DNA of 32,624 nt from Deltaproteobacteria bacterium (GCA_020062745.1 JAGUVT010000079.1:1-32624); one strand, 5' to 3'. Shown: positions 1 through 9,467, counted from the stretch's first letter. Numbers and translations are program-made. Notes: generated from the letters alone by a model not told the origin.

Positions 1-2
1 AC

Positions 3-188
3 TTCCGGAAGTTGTGGATTGCCAGAATAAATGCTGCAGCACGCATGAACGGCTTGACTTATAGCCGGTTGATGAATGGGTTAAAGCTTGCCGGAGTGAA
101 TGTCAACCGCAAGATTTTAGCGGATATAGCTGTTAATGATGCGCAGGCTTTCGTTCGGTTGGTTGAGGTGGCGAAAGCCGAACTTTAA
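3..188 (+). CDS. rplT: 50S ribosomal protein L20, C-terminal part (5' truncated by window)
   Basis: Frame 3 reads [61 protein letters not shown], the typical L20 C-terminus. Confidence 0.93.
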   Translation, partial: FRKLWIARINAAARMNGLTYSRLMNGLKLAGVNVNRKILADIAVNDAQAFVRLVEVAKAEL

Positions 189-280
189 GCTTGATGAGTT
201 GCTGTTACTGGACAAAGTTAAATTATTTATAGTATTGTTGCTTGCAATGACAAAATGGGGGTTTTCGACAGGTTTTCTAA

Positions 281-1681
281 ATGGTTAGCTGGAAGGATGC
301 GAAAACAGACTTGGAGCATGCTTCTGCAAGGCGTAGATTTGTTGGCGTCGTCGGTCGGCTTAAAGGATGGCGCTTAACTCCTGCTCAGGTGCTGGTTTTT
401 GGTTTTAGCGGGGCGATCCTGGCCGGAACGATTTTGCTTACCATGCCTTTTGCCGTGCAGCCAGGCGCCAGTGTTAACTTCCTGGTATCCCTTTTTACCG
501 CTACTTCTGCGGTTTGTGTGACCGGCCTGGTGGTTGTGGATACCGGTACCCACTGGTCTTTAGCCGGTCAGGTGATAATCTTAATTTTAATTCAGGTCGG
601 GGGCCTGGGCATTATGACCATGGCCACTTTGTTTGCCATTTTGCTTGGCAGAAAAATAGGCCTCCGGGAACGTTTATTAATCAGAGAGTCTTTGAACCAG
701 GTAAGTATTGAAGGGATTGTCCGGCTGGTTAAATACTTACTGATCTTTACTTTTGGCACAGAGGTTGTTTTTGCTCTTATCCTGGGGGTCCGCTGGTCTG
801 CCGACTTCGGGTGGCAAAAAGGGCTGTGGTTTGGTTTGTTTCATGCCGTATCCGCCTTTAACAACGCCGGTTTCGACATTTTGGGCGGCTTCCATAGCCT
901 GACCGGGTACCGGGAGGACGTTACCGTTAACTTGAGCGTAACTACTTTAATTATCATCGGCGGCATTGGTTTTAGCGTCGTTGTAGATCTCTGGCAGCAC
1001 CGTAGTTTGAGGAGGATTGCTCTTCACAGCAAGCTGGTTCTATTGGTATCAACGGTGTTGGTGTTGTCCGGCATGTTGATGATTTTGTCTTTGGAGTGGT
1101 CCAATACCTTAAAACCGCTGAGCTTACATGGCAAAGTGCTGGCTGCCTATTTTCAGTCGGTTACCCCTCGCACGGCCGGCTATAACACTCTGGATATCGG
1201 TGGTTTGCGTGAGGCTACCCAGTTTTTGATTATTGTTCTGATGTTTATCGGCGCTTCCCCCGGTTCTACCGGAGGCGGGGTTAAGACTGCCACTATCGGG
1301 GTGTTGGTGCTGGCAGTATTATCTCAGATTGCCGGCAAGGAAGATGTGGAACTGTTTGACCGCCGCATTCCACGGTATCAGATTTATAAAGCGCTGACCA
1401 TTTTGCTGATGGCTGTTGCCCTGGTTATATCGATCAGCCTGGTTTTGTCTGTAACCGAAAAAGCCAGTCTTTTGCAGGTTCTCTTTGAAACAGTTTCTGC
1501 TTTTAGTACTGTTGGTCTGTCTACCGGAATTACACCGTCGCTTACTCCGTTCGGACAGATATTGATTATTATAACCATGTTTGTGGGCCGGCTGGGACCG
1601 CTGACTGTGGCTTTTGCTCTGGCCCAGCGCAAGCGGAGGACGGTATTGCGGTTTCCGGAAGAAAATATTATTGTAGGGTAG
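281..1681 (+). CDS. ktrB: Trk/Ktr-type potassium uptake membrane subunit
   Basis: 466 aa polytopic protein with TATSAVCVTGL, AFNNAGFD, VTPRTAGYNT and STVGLSTG selectivity-filter-like repeats; followed by a TrkA-N protein. Confidence 0.92.
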   Translation: MVSWKDAKTDLEHASARRRFVGVVGRLKGWRLTPAQVLVFGFSGAILAGTILLTMPFAVQPGASVNFLVSLFTATSAVCVTGLVVVDTGTHWSLAGQVIILILIQVGGLGIMTMATLFAILLGRKIGLRERLLIRESLNQVSIEGIVRLVKYLLIFTFGTEVVFALILGVRWSADFGWQKGLWFGLFHAVSAFNNAGFDILGGFHSLTGYREDVTVNLSVTTLIIIGGIGFSVVVDLWQHRSLRRIALHSKLVLLVSTVLVLSGMLMILSLEWSNTLKPLSLHGKVLAAYFQSVTPRTAGYNTLDIGGLREATQFLIIVLMFIGASPGSTGGGVKTATIGVLVLAVLSQIAGKEDVELFDRRIPRYQIYKALTILLMAVALVISISLVLSVTEKASLLQVLFETVSAFSTVGLSTGITPSLTPFGQILIIITMFVGRLGPLTVAFALAQRKRRTVLRFPEENIIVG

Positions 1682-1690
1682 GCGGGAAAA

Positions 1691-2338
1691 GTGAAGCAGT
1701 TTGCTATTATCGGCCTGGGCCGCTTTGGTACCAGTGTGGCTTTGACCCTGTCCAGGATGGGCTATGATGTCCTGGCGGTGGATACCTGCGAAGAAAAAAT
1801 AAATAATATTATTGAACATGTTACTCATGCGGTCCAAGTGGACGCCATGGACGAGCAGGCTTTAAAGGCATTGGGTATCCGTAATTTTGATGTAGTCATT
1901 GTGGCTATCGGGCAGGATGTTCAATCCAATGTTCTGGTAACGGTGATGTTGAAAGAAATGGGGGTTAAGACGGTAGTATCAAAGGCTCAGTCCGAGTTGC
2001 ACGGGAAAGTGCTGGAGAAGGTGGGAGCCGATAAAATAGTTTTCCCCGAGCGGGACATGGGGGTTAGGGTGGCTCATGCTTTGGTTTCGAAGAATATCCT
2101 GGATCATATTAACCTTTCTCCCCATCATAGTATTATTGAATTGATTGCGCCGACTGAATTTGTTGGCAAGACCCTGGCAGAATCGGCCCTGCGCATGAAG
2201 CACGGGGTAACCGTTCTGGCTATCAGAAGAGGTGATGATATTATCATTTCACCGGGTGCCAAGCAGGTAATTAAAGAAAACGATATCCTGGTAGTGGTCG
2301 GGCGCAACGAACGTTTGCAAAGTCTTGAGGAAAGGTAG
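1691..2338 (+). CDS. ktrA: Trk/Ktr potassium uptake regulatory subunit (RCK: TrkA-N + TrkA-C), GTG start
   Basis: FAIIGLGRFGTSVALTLSRMGYDVLAVD Rossmann motif plus C-terminal TrkA-C-like domain; 215 aa; directly downstream of ktrB. Confidence 0.92.
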   Translation: MKQFAIIGLGRFGTSVALTLSRMGYDVLAVDTCEEKINNIIEHVTHAVQVDAMDEQALKALGIRNFDVVIVAIGQDVQSNVLVTVMLKEMGVKTVVSKAQSELHGKVLEKVGADKIVFPERDMGVRVAHALVSKNILDHINLSPHHSIIELIAPTEFVGKTLAESALRMKHGVTVLAIRRGDDIIISPGAKQVIKENDILVVVGRNERLQSLEER

Positions 2339-2348
2339 GTAGGGTCTG

Positions 2349-3137
2349 GTGGCCGGTAAGCGAAACATCAAGTACCTGCGCCGCCTGGCCGGCCGCCGTT
2401 TCCGGAAAGAAGAAGGAAAATTTCTGATTGAGGGAGTGCGTTTTGTACGGGAAGCTCTGGTTTCCGGCTGGCCGGTAGAACTGGTGGGATACTCTCCGGA
2501 AGTAGCCGAATCCGCGCCGGGCAGGGCTTTATTGGAGATTATTGGTGATCATTGTATTCCCCTGCTGAGGCTGGAAAGGGGCTTGCTTCAAGAGTTAGCC
2601 GGTACTGAAACGCCACAGGGAATTTTGGCGCTGGTAAAACAGCCGGAATGGAAAATAGATGAGGCGCTGCGCCCGAAAGGAGTGCCTCTAATGGTTATAG
2701 TGGATGGTGTTCAGGATCCGGGTAACCTGGGTACTATCATCCGGGCTGCTGACGCAGCCGGGGCTGACGGTGTTTATCTCTTGAAGGGAACGGTGGATCT
2801 TTATAACCCGAAAAGCTTACGGGCTACGATGGGGTCTATTTTTCACCTGCCGGTGATGCAGGATCTTTTGCCGGGACAATTGCTTCCACTGTTGACTAAA
2901 TCAGGTATAAAACTGGTAATAGGCGATCCATATAGTGATCTACCGGTCTATAAAGTTGACTTAACTATTCCTTGTGCGGTAGTTGTTGGCAGTGAAGCCA
3001 GAGGCTCTGTGATAACGGTACCGGGTGATGCAGGAATGAGGGTATGTATTACAATGCCTGGACGGGCGGAATCTTTAAATGTGGCTATGGCCGCGTCTAT
3101 TATTCTTTATGAGGCAGTACGTCAGCGCTCCCTATAA
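2349..3137 (+). CDS. SpoU/TrmH-family RNA methyltransferase, GTG start
   Basis: N-terminal substrate-binding region, then VDGVQDPGNLGTIIRAADAAGADGVYL, VVGSEARG and MPGRAESLNVAMAASIILYEAVRQR (SPOUT motifs). Placement upstream of pheST resembles ysgA of Bacillus. Confidence 0.92.
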   Translation: MAGKRNIKYLRRLAGRRFRKEEGKFLIEGVRFVREALVSGWPVELVGYSPEVAESAPGRALLEIIGDHCIPLLRLERGLLQELAGTETPQGILALVKQPEWKIDEALRPKGVPLMVIVDGVQDPGNLGTIIRAADAAGADGVYLLKGTVDLYNPKSLRATMGSIFHLPVMQDLLPGQLLPLLTKSGIKLVIGDPYSDLPVYKVDLTIPCAVVVGSEARGSVITVPGDAGMRVCITMPGRAESLNVAMAASIILYEAVRQRSL

Positions 3138-3172
3138 GCGTCTTGTATACATTTTATTTCCAATAAACTTTC

Positions 3173-3201
3173 TTGTCATAAACATGGCCTTATGATATAA
3201 T
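3173..3201 (+). promoter_or_regulatory. Candidate sigmaA promoter P1 (TTGTCA-17 bp-TATAAT)
   Basis: -35 TTGTCA at 3173-3178, 17 bp spacer, perfect -10 TATAAT at 3196-3201. Confidence 0.7.
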
Positions 3202-3234
3202 CAGTCCGGAAGGTCCCCAAGAAGTTGAGGAAAG

Positions 3235-3270
3235 GTTGTGGTTAAATGTTTTTAACCGCCGACTTTTTTT
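3235..3270 (+). terminator. Terminator/attenuator-shaped hairpin overlapping the small ORF start
   Basis: GTTGTGGTTAAA (3235-3246) / TTTAACCGCCGAC (3251-3263) pairs about 12 bp with one bulged C, loop TGTT, followed by TTTTTTT (3264-3270). Confidence 0.5.
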
Positions 3271-3338
3271 GGAGGCTATTCGAAGCAACAGGTTCGGTGA
3301 GGGCATATATTCTTTACAGGAGGCTGGCTGTTCACTAA
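3246..3338 (+). CDS. YqzL-like small protein (30 aa), not in the supplied ORF track
   Basis: ATG TTT TTA ACC GCC GAC TTT TTT TGG ... CAC TAA = MFLTADFFWRLFEATGSVRAYILYRRLAVH. The FFWxLFExTGSVxAYxLYRRL pattern resembles the YqzL family. Weak SD (GAGGAAAGG) upstream. Confidence 0.72.
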   Translation: MFLTADFFWRLFEATGSVRAYILYRRLAVH

Positions 3339-3341
3339 GAT
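3313..3341 (+). promoter_or_regulatory. Candidate sigmaA promoter P2 for the pheS T-box leader (TTTACA-17 bp-TAAGAT)
   Basis: -35 TTTACA at 3313-3318, 17 bp spacer, -10 TAAGAT at 3336-3341; lies just before stem I of the T-box. Confidence 0.5.
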
Positions 3342-3349
3342 TATTTAAA

Positions 3350-3625
3350 TAAAACTAAAAGGTGATGAAAGGGAAAAGTAGGTGTGCCGGGTTCAGCAGG
3401 GAGGACAGGTCGGTGACTGAAAGCCTGGCCGGGACGAAGCACTCTGAAATTCACCCTGGAACTGCGACTGAACGTTTGCTAAACAAGTAGGTGACGCCGG
3501 GACTTCTGCCGTTATCCGGAAGGCGGACATTTTTTATGTTCGAAGCAGTTAAGGTAAAAAAGATCTAAACTAGAGGGTGGTACTGCGGATTTCCGTCCCT
3601 GTAGAGGGCGGAATTTTTATTTTTC
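3350..3625 (+). promoter_or_regulatory. T-box leader (tRNA-Phe responsive) of pheST
   Basis: AGTA motif at 3377-3380, specifier TTC (Phe) at 3450-3452 in ctgaaaTTCaccc, T-box core AGGGTGGTACTGCGG at 3574-3588, followed by terminator hairpin CCGTCCCT/AGGGCGG with T-rich tail. Confidence 0.93.
3591..3625 (+). terminator. T-box conditional intrinsic terminator
   Basis: ttCCGtCCCTgtagAGGGCGGaatttttattttt. Confidence 0.85.
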
Positions 3626-3702
3626 AGTATTATCAAGGAACGTTCATAAAAACATTTTTGCCGCGAAAGCTCACAGATTTTTCTTCAAGGAGGAATGGGG
3701 GA

Positions 3703-4725
3703 GTGGAAAAACGACTGCGCGATATTGCCGAAGAGGCCAGACGCAGTCTGGACAGTGTCAGCAGCCTGGCAGAGCTTGACGAAATCAGGGTGCGGTTTTT
3801 AGGTAAAAAAGGAGAACTGACCCGGGTACTTCGGAAGATGGGCATGGTGCCGGCCGAAGAGCGTCCCCGTATCGGTCAACTGGCTAATGAGGTGAGGGAC
3901 GTCATCGAGAAAAGCCTGGCGGGGAGAATTGAGGCTGTAAAAGAGCGGGTTAAAGAAGAACGTCTGCGGCAGGAGGGCATTGATGTAACCCTGCCTGGTT
4001 TGCCTGTGACCCGGGGGAGGAAACATCCGATCACTCTTGTCACTGAGGAAATTGCCGGTTTTTTTCTTGGTCTTGGCTATAGTATTGCCGAGGGGCCTGA
4101 AATAGAATTGGATTATTATAATTTTGAAGCTTTAAACATTCCGAAAGATCACCCGGCCCGGGATATGCAGGATACTTTTTTTATTGAACCCGAAATCCTT
4201 TTACGCACTCATACCTCGCCGGTTCAGGTGCGTGCTATGGAGAAAGCGACCCCGGCTTTGCCGGTGAAGATAATTGCTCCCGGCAGGGTTTACCGCCGTG
4301 ACGACGACGCCACTCATTCCCCCATGTTTCACCAGGTGGAAGGACTGGTGGTTGACCGGCACATTGCTTTGAGTGATCTTAAAGGTACGCTAGATCTTTT
4401 TGCCAGAAAGATGTTCGGGATTGGTATCCATACCAGGTTCCGTCCCAGTTACTTCCCTTTTACCGAACCCAGCCTGGAAGTGGATATTTCCTGTGTTATG
4501 TGTGGCGGAGACGGCTGCCGGGTATGCTCATCTACCGGTTGGCTGGAGATCTTGGGGTCCGGCATGGTTCATCCACGTGTGCTGGAGATGTCTGGCTACA
4601 ATTCGGAAGAAGTGACCGGCTTTGCCTTTGGTCTGGGCGTGGAGCGAATAGCCATGCTGAAGTACGGCATTGACGATATGCGGCTTTTATTTGAAAATGA
4701 TTTGCGCTTTTTACAGCAGTTTTGA
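3703..4725 (+). CDS. pheS: Phenylalanyl-tRNA synthetase alpha subunit (GTG start)
   Basis: [19 protein letters not shown]...[13 protein letters not shown]...[10 protein letters not shown]...[29 protein letters not shown]. The track start at 3577 lies inside the T-box; GTG at 3703 has SD AAGGAGG at 3687-3693. Confidence 0.95.
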   Translation: MEKRLRDIAEEARRSLDSVSSLAELDEIRVRFLGKKGELTRVLRKMGMVPAEERPRIGQLANEVRDVIEKSLAGRIEAVKERVKEERLRQEGIDVTLPGLPVTRGRKHPITLVTEEIAGFFLGLGYSIAEGPEIELDYYNFEALNIPKDHPARDMQDTFFIEPEILLRTHTSPVQVRAMEKATPALPVKIIAPGRVYRRDDDATHSPMFHQVEGLVVDRHIALSDLKGTLDLFARKMFGIGIHTRFRPSYFPFTEPSLEVDISCVMCGGDGCRVCSSTGWLEILGSGMVHPRVLEMSGYNSEEVTGFAFGLGVERIAMLKYGIDDMRLLFENDLRFLQQF

Positions 4726-4729
4726 AAAA

Positions 4730-4757
4730 GCAATAAGCAATCAGCAATCAGCAATCA
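4730..4757. repeat. Tandem heptamer repeat (GCAATCA)n in the pheS-pheT intergenic region
   Basis: GCAATAA GCAATCA GCAATCA GCAATCA: four consecutive units, the first with one mismatch. Confidence 0.85.
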
Positions 4758-4787
4758 GCGGCTAGCTCTTTGTCTTGCTTTACTGAA

Positions 4788-4815
4788 AGCTGACAGCTAT
4801 TAGCTGACGGCTAAT
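4788..4815. repeat. Tandem 14-mer repeat AGCTGACAGCTATT / AGCTGACGGCTAAT
   Basis: Two adjacent 14-nt copies with 2 differences, immediately upstream of the pheT SD. Confidence 0.75.
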
Positions 4816-4832
4816 ATGGGAGGTTTGTTTGG

Positions 4833-7253
4833 ATGCTGGTCTCGTTTAAGTGGCTGCAGGAGTTTGTGGATATCGATATTTCACCGGCGGATCTGGCCGA
4901 CCGGCTTACCATGGCCGGACTGGAGACAGGCCGGATTATAGAGCCGGGTAAAGATATTACCGGTGTCGTAACCGGCCGGGTGGATGATGTGTCTCCTCAT
5001 CCCAATGCTGATAAGCTTCTTGTGGTTAAAGTAAGTAACGGTGCGGAAACATTTCAGATTGTCACTGCTGCTACCAATATAGCGCAGGGTGACGTAGTTC
5101 CGGTGGCTCTGGAGGGGGCTCGTTTGGCCGGTGGGGTTGTTATTAAAAGGGCTAAACTGCGGGGGATAGAGTCTCAGGGGATGATGTGTTCCGGACGGGA
5201 GTTAGGGCTGGACCAAAAAATTATGCCTGCTGAACAGGCCCATGGGATAATGATTTTGCCGCCTGGGACGCCTTTAGGAGTAGATGCCAGGCAGGTTTTA
5301 GGGCTGGATGATGTAGTTTTGGAACTGGAACTGACGCCTAACCGCGGCGACTGCCTTTCGATCATCGGGGTGGCCAGAGAGGTGGCAGCCCTGTTGGGGA
5401 AAGACTTCCGGATGCCGGTCCCGGTCTTTCCGGAAATGCCGGAATCTATTGAGGGGCAGGTGCGGGTAGACATTCACAAGCCTGACCTGTGCCGGCGCTA
5501 TGTTGCCAGGCTGATTAAAAACGTCAGGGCCGGTAGTTCTCCACTTTGGGTGCAGCAGAGGCTCCGTTGTGCCGGGATAAGGCCCATAAGCAATATCGTA
5601 GACGTAACCAACTATGTAATGTTGGAACTGGGTCAACCCCTGCACGCTTTTGATTATGATCTTTTAACCGGTCATCATATTATCGTCAGACTGGCCGGAA
5701 AGGACGAAAAAATAACCTCGCTGGACGGAGTTGAACGGGAACTTGACCCTGATATGCTGGTTATCGCCGACCCGTCCGGAGCTGTGGCGATAGCCGGGGT
5801 GATGGGCGGCTTGAATTCGGAAGTTACCCCTGACACAAAGTCTGTCTTATTGGAATCAGCGTTTTTTGACCCGGTCAGCATCAGGCGAACCGCTAAACGT
5901 CTTGGGCTGAGTTCCGAGTCGGCGCAGCGTTTTGAAAAGGGTATTGATTTGAGCGGCTGTACCAGAGCGGTGGACCGGGCAGCCCAGTTGATTCAGGATA
6001 TGGGCGCTGGTGAAGTGGTGGCCGGAGTGGTTGATAATTATCCCTGCCCGGCAGTGGAAAAGGCTATTGTATTAAGGCCGTCCCGCGTTACTCATGTCCT
6101 TGGGGTGGATGTTTCTGTTTCTGCGATGCAAAACGTTCTTTCCGGCTTGCAGTTTAAAATTAGGGATGATGGAAACGAAATGCTGGTAACCGTACCTGTT
6201 CACAGGACGGATGTAAACGTGGAAATTGATTTGATTGAAGAAATAGCCCGTATGTATGGGTATCACCGGCTTCCCTGCACCTTGCCCGGCGGTTCCGCCA
6301 CTCCCGGGTATAAAACGGCGGAACAGCTTTTTACTGATAAAATAAGGGATGTTCTGGCTGAAGCAGGGTTGTTTGAGGTGGTCACTTATAGTTTTATCAG
6401 CCCCGGCATTTTTGACTTGATCAACCTTCCGCCGGAGCACCTTTTACGCCGGGCGGTGTCTGTCAAAAATCCCTTGAGTGAAGAGCATTCGGTAATGCGC
6501 ACGATAATGTGGCCTGGTCTTTTAGAGGTGCTGGTACGTAATTACAACCGGCAGGTGAAAAATGGAACCGTATTTGAGATCGGTCATGTCTTTTATCCCC
6601 GGGGTGAGGGCCGGCAGCCCGCAGAATGTCCGATGCTGGCGGCGGTTGTAACGGGCCGTACCAGAGGCGGCTGGAACCAGGCGCCTCGAGAAATGGACTT
6701 TTATTACCTGAAAGGTTTTTTAGAAATTATTTTTGACCGCGCAGGTGTTTCGGAAGTGTCTTATTTACCTGAAAAAACCAACCCCAGTTTCCATCCCGGA
6801 CGTACCGCTTGTCTGGTATCGGATGATTGTTTTCTGGGTATCATAGGTGAAATACATCCGGATGTGCTGGAAAAATTCGGTCTGGGGCAGCGGGCAGCCG
6901 CTTTTGAAATAGATCTTACCGCGTTGTTTAAAGTGTGTAAGGGTGGCAAAAAGTATCAACCAATATCCCGTTTTCCAGGCGTGGATAGGGATCTGGCTGT
7001 TGTGATCAGCCAGGATGTGCCGGCGCAGGAAGTATTTAAGGTAATTCGGGAAAGCGGTGGCATGTTGCTCAAGGAGGTCGAGCTTTTTGACCTTTATTAT
7101 GGCCGGCAGGTTCCGGAAGGATGCCGGAGTATGGCTTTCACCTTGAAGTTTCAAGCTCTGGACCGGACTCTTACCGATACCGAAGTAACCGGATGCCTGG
7201 ATAATATTGCTAATGACTTGAGGTTGCGTTTGGGAGCAAAGTTACGGGTTTAA
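4833..7253 (+). CDS. pheT: Phenylalanyl-tRNA synthetase beta subunit
   Basis: 806 aa; N-terminal tRNA-binding domain (GRVDDVSPHPNADKLLVVKV), B3/B4 and B5 domains, C-terminal FDX-ACB (ISRFPGVDRDLAVVIS). Confidence 0.96.
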   Translation: MLVSFKWLQEFVDIDISPADLADRLTMAGLETGRIIEPGKDITGVVTGRVDDVSPHPNADKLLVVKVSNGAETFQIVTAATNIAQGDVVPVALEGARLAGGVVIKRAKLRGIESQGMMCSGRELGLDQKIMPAEQAHGIMILPPGTPLGVDARQVLGLDDVVLELELTPNRGDCLSIIGVAREVAALLGKDFRMPVPVFPEMPESIEGQVRVDIHKPDLCRRYVARLIKNVRAGSSPLWVQQRLRCAGIRPISNIVDVTNYVMLELGQPLHAFDYDLLTGHHIIVRLAGKDEKITSLDGVERELDPDMLVIADPSGAVAIAGVMGGLNSEVTPDTKSVLLESAFFDPVSIRRTAKRLGLSSESAQRFEKGIDLSGCTRAVDRAAQLIQDMGAGEVVAGVVDNYPCPAVEKAIVLRPSRVTHVLGVDVSVSAMQNVLSGLQFKIRDDGNEMLVTVPVHRTDVNVEIDLIEEIARMYGYHRLPCTLPGGSATPGYKTAEQLFTDKIRDVLAEAGLFEVVTYSFISPGIFDLINLPPEHLLRRAVSVKNPLSEEHSVMRTIMWPGLLEVLVRNYNRQVKNGTVFEIGHVFYPRGEGRQPAECPMLAAVVTGRTRGGWNQAPREMDFYYLKGFLEIIFDRAGVSEVSYLPEKTNPSFHPGRTACLVSDDCFLGIIGEIHPDVLEKFGLGQRAAAFEIDLTALFKVCKGGKKYQPISRFPGVDRDLAVVISQDVPAQEVFKVIRESGGMLLKEVELFDLYYGRQVPEGCRSMAFTLKFQALDRTLTDTEVTGCLDNIANDLRLRLGAKLRV

Positions 7254-7370
7254 GGTAGGTTTTGGAATAATTTTCTGAAACATGTCCGGCAGGCAGGAAA
7301 TTAGTAAATGCATGGCGAATGATAAAGAAAAATAGCTGTTCGGCTAATTTAAAACTCCTGAGGGAATTTT

Positions 7371-7640
7371 ATGGATGATCGTAAAGCCCGAGTGGAAGTA
7401 GAAATCTTTGGTGAGTATTATACCCTCAAAGGGGATGCTGCACCAGAATATATGGTTATGCTGGCGAAATACGTCAGCAGCAAAATGCAGCAACTGGTTA
7501 GCCGCAATGACAGGCTTAACCGGAGTCAGGCAGCGGTACTGGCTGCTCTCAACATAGCTGATGAACTAAACAAACTGAGGGAGGAATATGATAACCTGGT
7601 CCGGCTGTTGGAACCGGATAAGGGTAAACAAAACTCATGA
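7371..7640 (+). CDS. zapA: Cell division protein ZapA
   Basis: 89 aa, VEVEIFGEYYTLKGDAAPEYMVMLAKYVSSKMQQL...AALNIADELNKLREEYDNL, downstream of pheT. Confidence 0.88.
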   Translation: MDDRKARVEVEIFGEYYTLKGDAAPEYMVMLAKYVSSKMQQLVSRNDRLNRSQAAVLAALNIADELNKLREEYDNLVRLLEPDKGKQNS

Positions 7641-7661
7641 AGCTGGCTTCATGAGTTTTTT
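7631..7661 (+). terminator. Intrinsic terminator overlapping the zapA stop codon
   Basis: AAACTCATGAAG-ctgg-CTTCATGAGTTT followed by TTT: perfect 12-bp stem with T-run; the zapA TGA (7638-7640) lies in the 5' arm. Confidence 0.9.
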
Positions 7662-7729
7662 AGCGGCTGTTTTGGGCAAGATAACGGCGTTGTGGAATTT
7701 TCACCACGCTTGCAGGGGAGAGGTAAAAG

Positions 7730-9454
7730 GTGCATAATATCGAGGTAGCCCGGGTGTTTGATGAACTGGCGGATTTACTGGAGTTAAAAGGAGAAGACTT
7801 TTTTAAGATCAGGGCCTACCGGAAAGCGGCGAGGGTGGTAGCCGGTTTGCCGGAGCCGGTAGAAAAAATCTGGCAGCGCGGTCAACTGGGCAAAGTGCCT
7901 GGCATTGGCAAAAATATAGCGGCTAAAATAAGTGAGTTGATGACTACCGGGAAATTTCAAAAACACGAGGATTTGCTCCGTGAGATACCGTCCGGCCTTT
8001 TGGAGATAATGTCACTTCCCGGTATTGGCCCAAAGCGGGCCAGGGTGCTTTGGGAAGGTTTGGGCATATCTTCAATTGCTGAACTGGAAGCGGCGGCCCG
8101 GGAGGGCCGGGTTCGTGAACTGCCTGGTATCGGCGGCAAGAGCGAGAGCGATATGCTCAGGAATATTGAGATGCGTAAAAACCAGGCGGGGTGGCTGCTT
8201 CTTGATACGGCCCGGCAGTTGACTACAGAACTGCTCGATCTTTTAAAGATTTTGCCTGGTGTCGGGCGGATAGAGATAGGCGGCAGTATGCGTCGCTGGC
8301 GGGAAGCAGTAAGGGACATTGATCTGGTGGTAGAAGCCGAAGACCAGGCGGAACTTTTTACGGTTTTGGCAAGACACCCCCAGGTTAAAGGGCTTCTTAG
8401 CAGGGAAGATAACCGGGCCAGGTTTGCCACCTCTTGGGGAGTTCCATTAGATGTAGAGGTGGTGTCGGGTGATCGTTTCTGGAGCGTTTTGCACTGCAGT
8501 ACCGGTAGTAAAGAACACTACCAAAAGTTACAGGAACTGGCTTTAAAGCGAGGGTTGAAACTTGATTCACGTGGTATCCGGCATCAGGGCGAAGGGATTA
8601 AGCCGGCAGCAGGTGAAGAGGACATTTATGCTCAACTCGGGCTGCCCTACATAGTGCCGGAATTACGGGAGAACCGGGGGGAAATTGAAGCTGCGCTGGC
8701 CGGTATCTTGCCTTTTCTCGTGGAACTTCCGGATATTAAAGGTGATTTTCATGTTCATACCGACTGGAGCGACGGCCTTAATTCTATTGAACAGGTAGCG
8801 GCCGCGGCAAGGGGGAAGGGATATAGTTATATTGCTGTAACCGATCATTCCCGGTCATTGAAAGTGGCCAGGGGACTGTCTCTTGAAAGGCTTGCCGAAC
8901 AGCATGAAGTCATACGCCGTTTGAATGAAGAACAGGGGTTTTATATCTTTACCGGTGTTGAGGCGGATATCCTGCCGAACGGAGAACTGGATTACCCGGA
9001 TGATATTTTGAGCAGGGTGGATGTGGTTATAGCCTCCGTGCACAGTGCTTTCCGCCAGGACCGGGAAATCATGACCGAACGCATTTTAGCAGCGGTTAAG
9101 AATAAGAAAGTCGATATTATCGGCCATTTGACTGGACGGCTTTTAGGCCAGCGGGAGGCGTATGCTCTGGATATTGACAGGATAATGGAAGCCGCTGCCG
9201 CCAATGGCACGATCCTGGAAATCAATTCCTGTCCCGACCGGCTGGATTTGAACGAGGAAAATGCCCGGCTGGCGAAAGAACGGGGGGTAAAATTGATTAT
9301 CAATACGGATGCCCATGATATCTGGCGAATGGATGAAATGAAGTACGGAGTAGCCGTAGCCCGCCGGGCCTGGTTATCACCGGAGGATATAGTCAACACC
9401 ATGCCTCTTCCGGAACTCCTTGATTTCTGGCAGAATAAAAAGGGTAAGGAGTGA
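7730..9454 (+). CDS. polX: DNA polymerase/3'-5' exonuclease PolX (pol beta-like + PHP), GTG start
   Basis: 574 aa; HhH motifs ([17 protein letters not shown]), nucleotidyltransferase [23 protein letters not shown] motifs [22 protein letters not shown]. Confidence 0.95.
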   Translation: MHNIEVARVFDELADLLELKGEDFFKIRAYRKAARVVAGLPEPVEKIWQRGQLGKVPGIGKNIAAKISELMTTGKFQKHEDLLREIPSGLLEIMSLPGIGPKRARVLWEGLGISSIAELEAAAREGRVRELPGIGGKSESDMLRNIEMRKNQAGWLLLDTARQLTTELLDLLKILPGVGRIEIGGSMRRWREAVRDIDLVVEAEDQAELFTVLARHPQVKGLLSREDNRARFATSWGVPLDVEVVSGDRFWSVLHCSTGSKEHYQKLQELALKRGLKLDSRGIRHQGEGIKPAAGEEDIYAQLGLPYIVPELRENRGEIEAALAGILPFLVELPDIKGDFHVHTDWSDGLNSIEQVAAAARGKGYSYIAVTDHSRSLKVARGLSLERLAEQHEVIRRLNEEQGFYIFTGVEADILPNGELDYPDDILSRVDVVIASVHSAFRQDREIMTERILAAVKNKKVDIIGHLTGRLLGQREAYALDIDRIMEAAAANGTILEINSCPDRLDLNEENARLAKERGVKLIINTDAHDIWRMDEMKYGVAVARRAWLSPEDIVNTMPLPELLDFWQNKKGKE

Positions 9455-9467
9455 CACAGGAGTTGAT

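Noticed and set aside
1319-1837. 172-aa minus-strand ORF across the ktrB/ktrA junction, and the many other antisense ORFs in the track
   Set aside because: They lie opposite strongly supported conserved genes, have low-complexity or basic compositions, and match no family I recognise; they look like shadow ORFs.
3577-3702. Track start of pheS at 3577 ([12 protein letters not shown]...)
   Set aside because: This N-terminal extension is translated T-box/terminator sequence. The GTG at 3703 has a strong SD and matches the usual PheS N-terminus.
4730-4815. CRISPR array
   Set aside because: The units are contiguous 7-mers and 14-mers without spacers of appropriate size.
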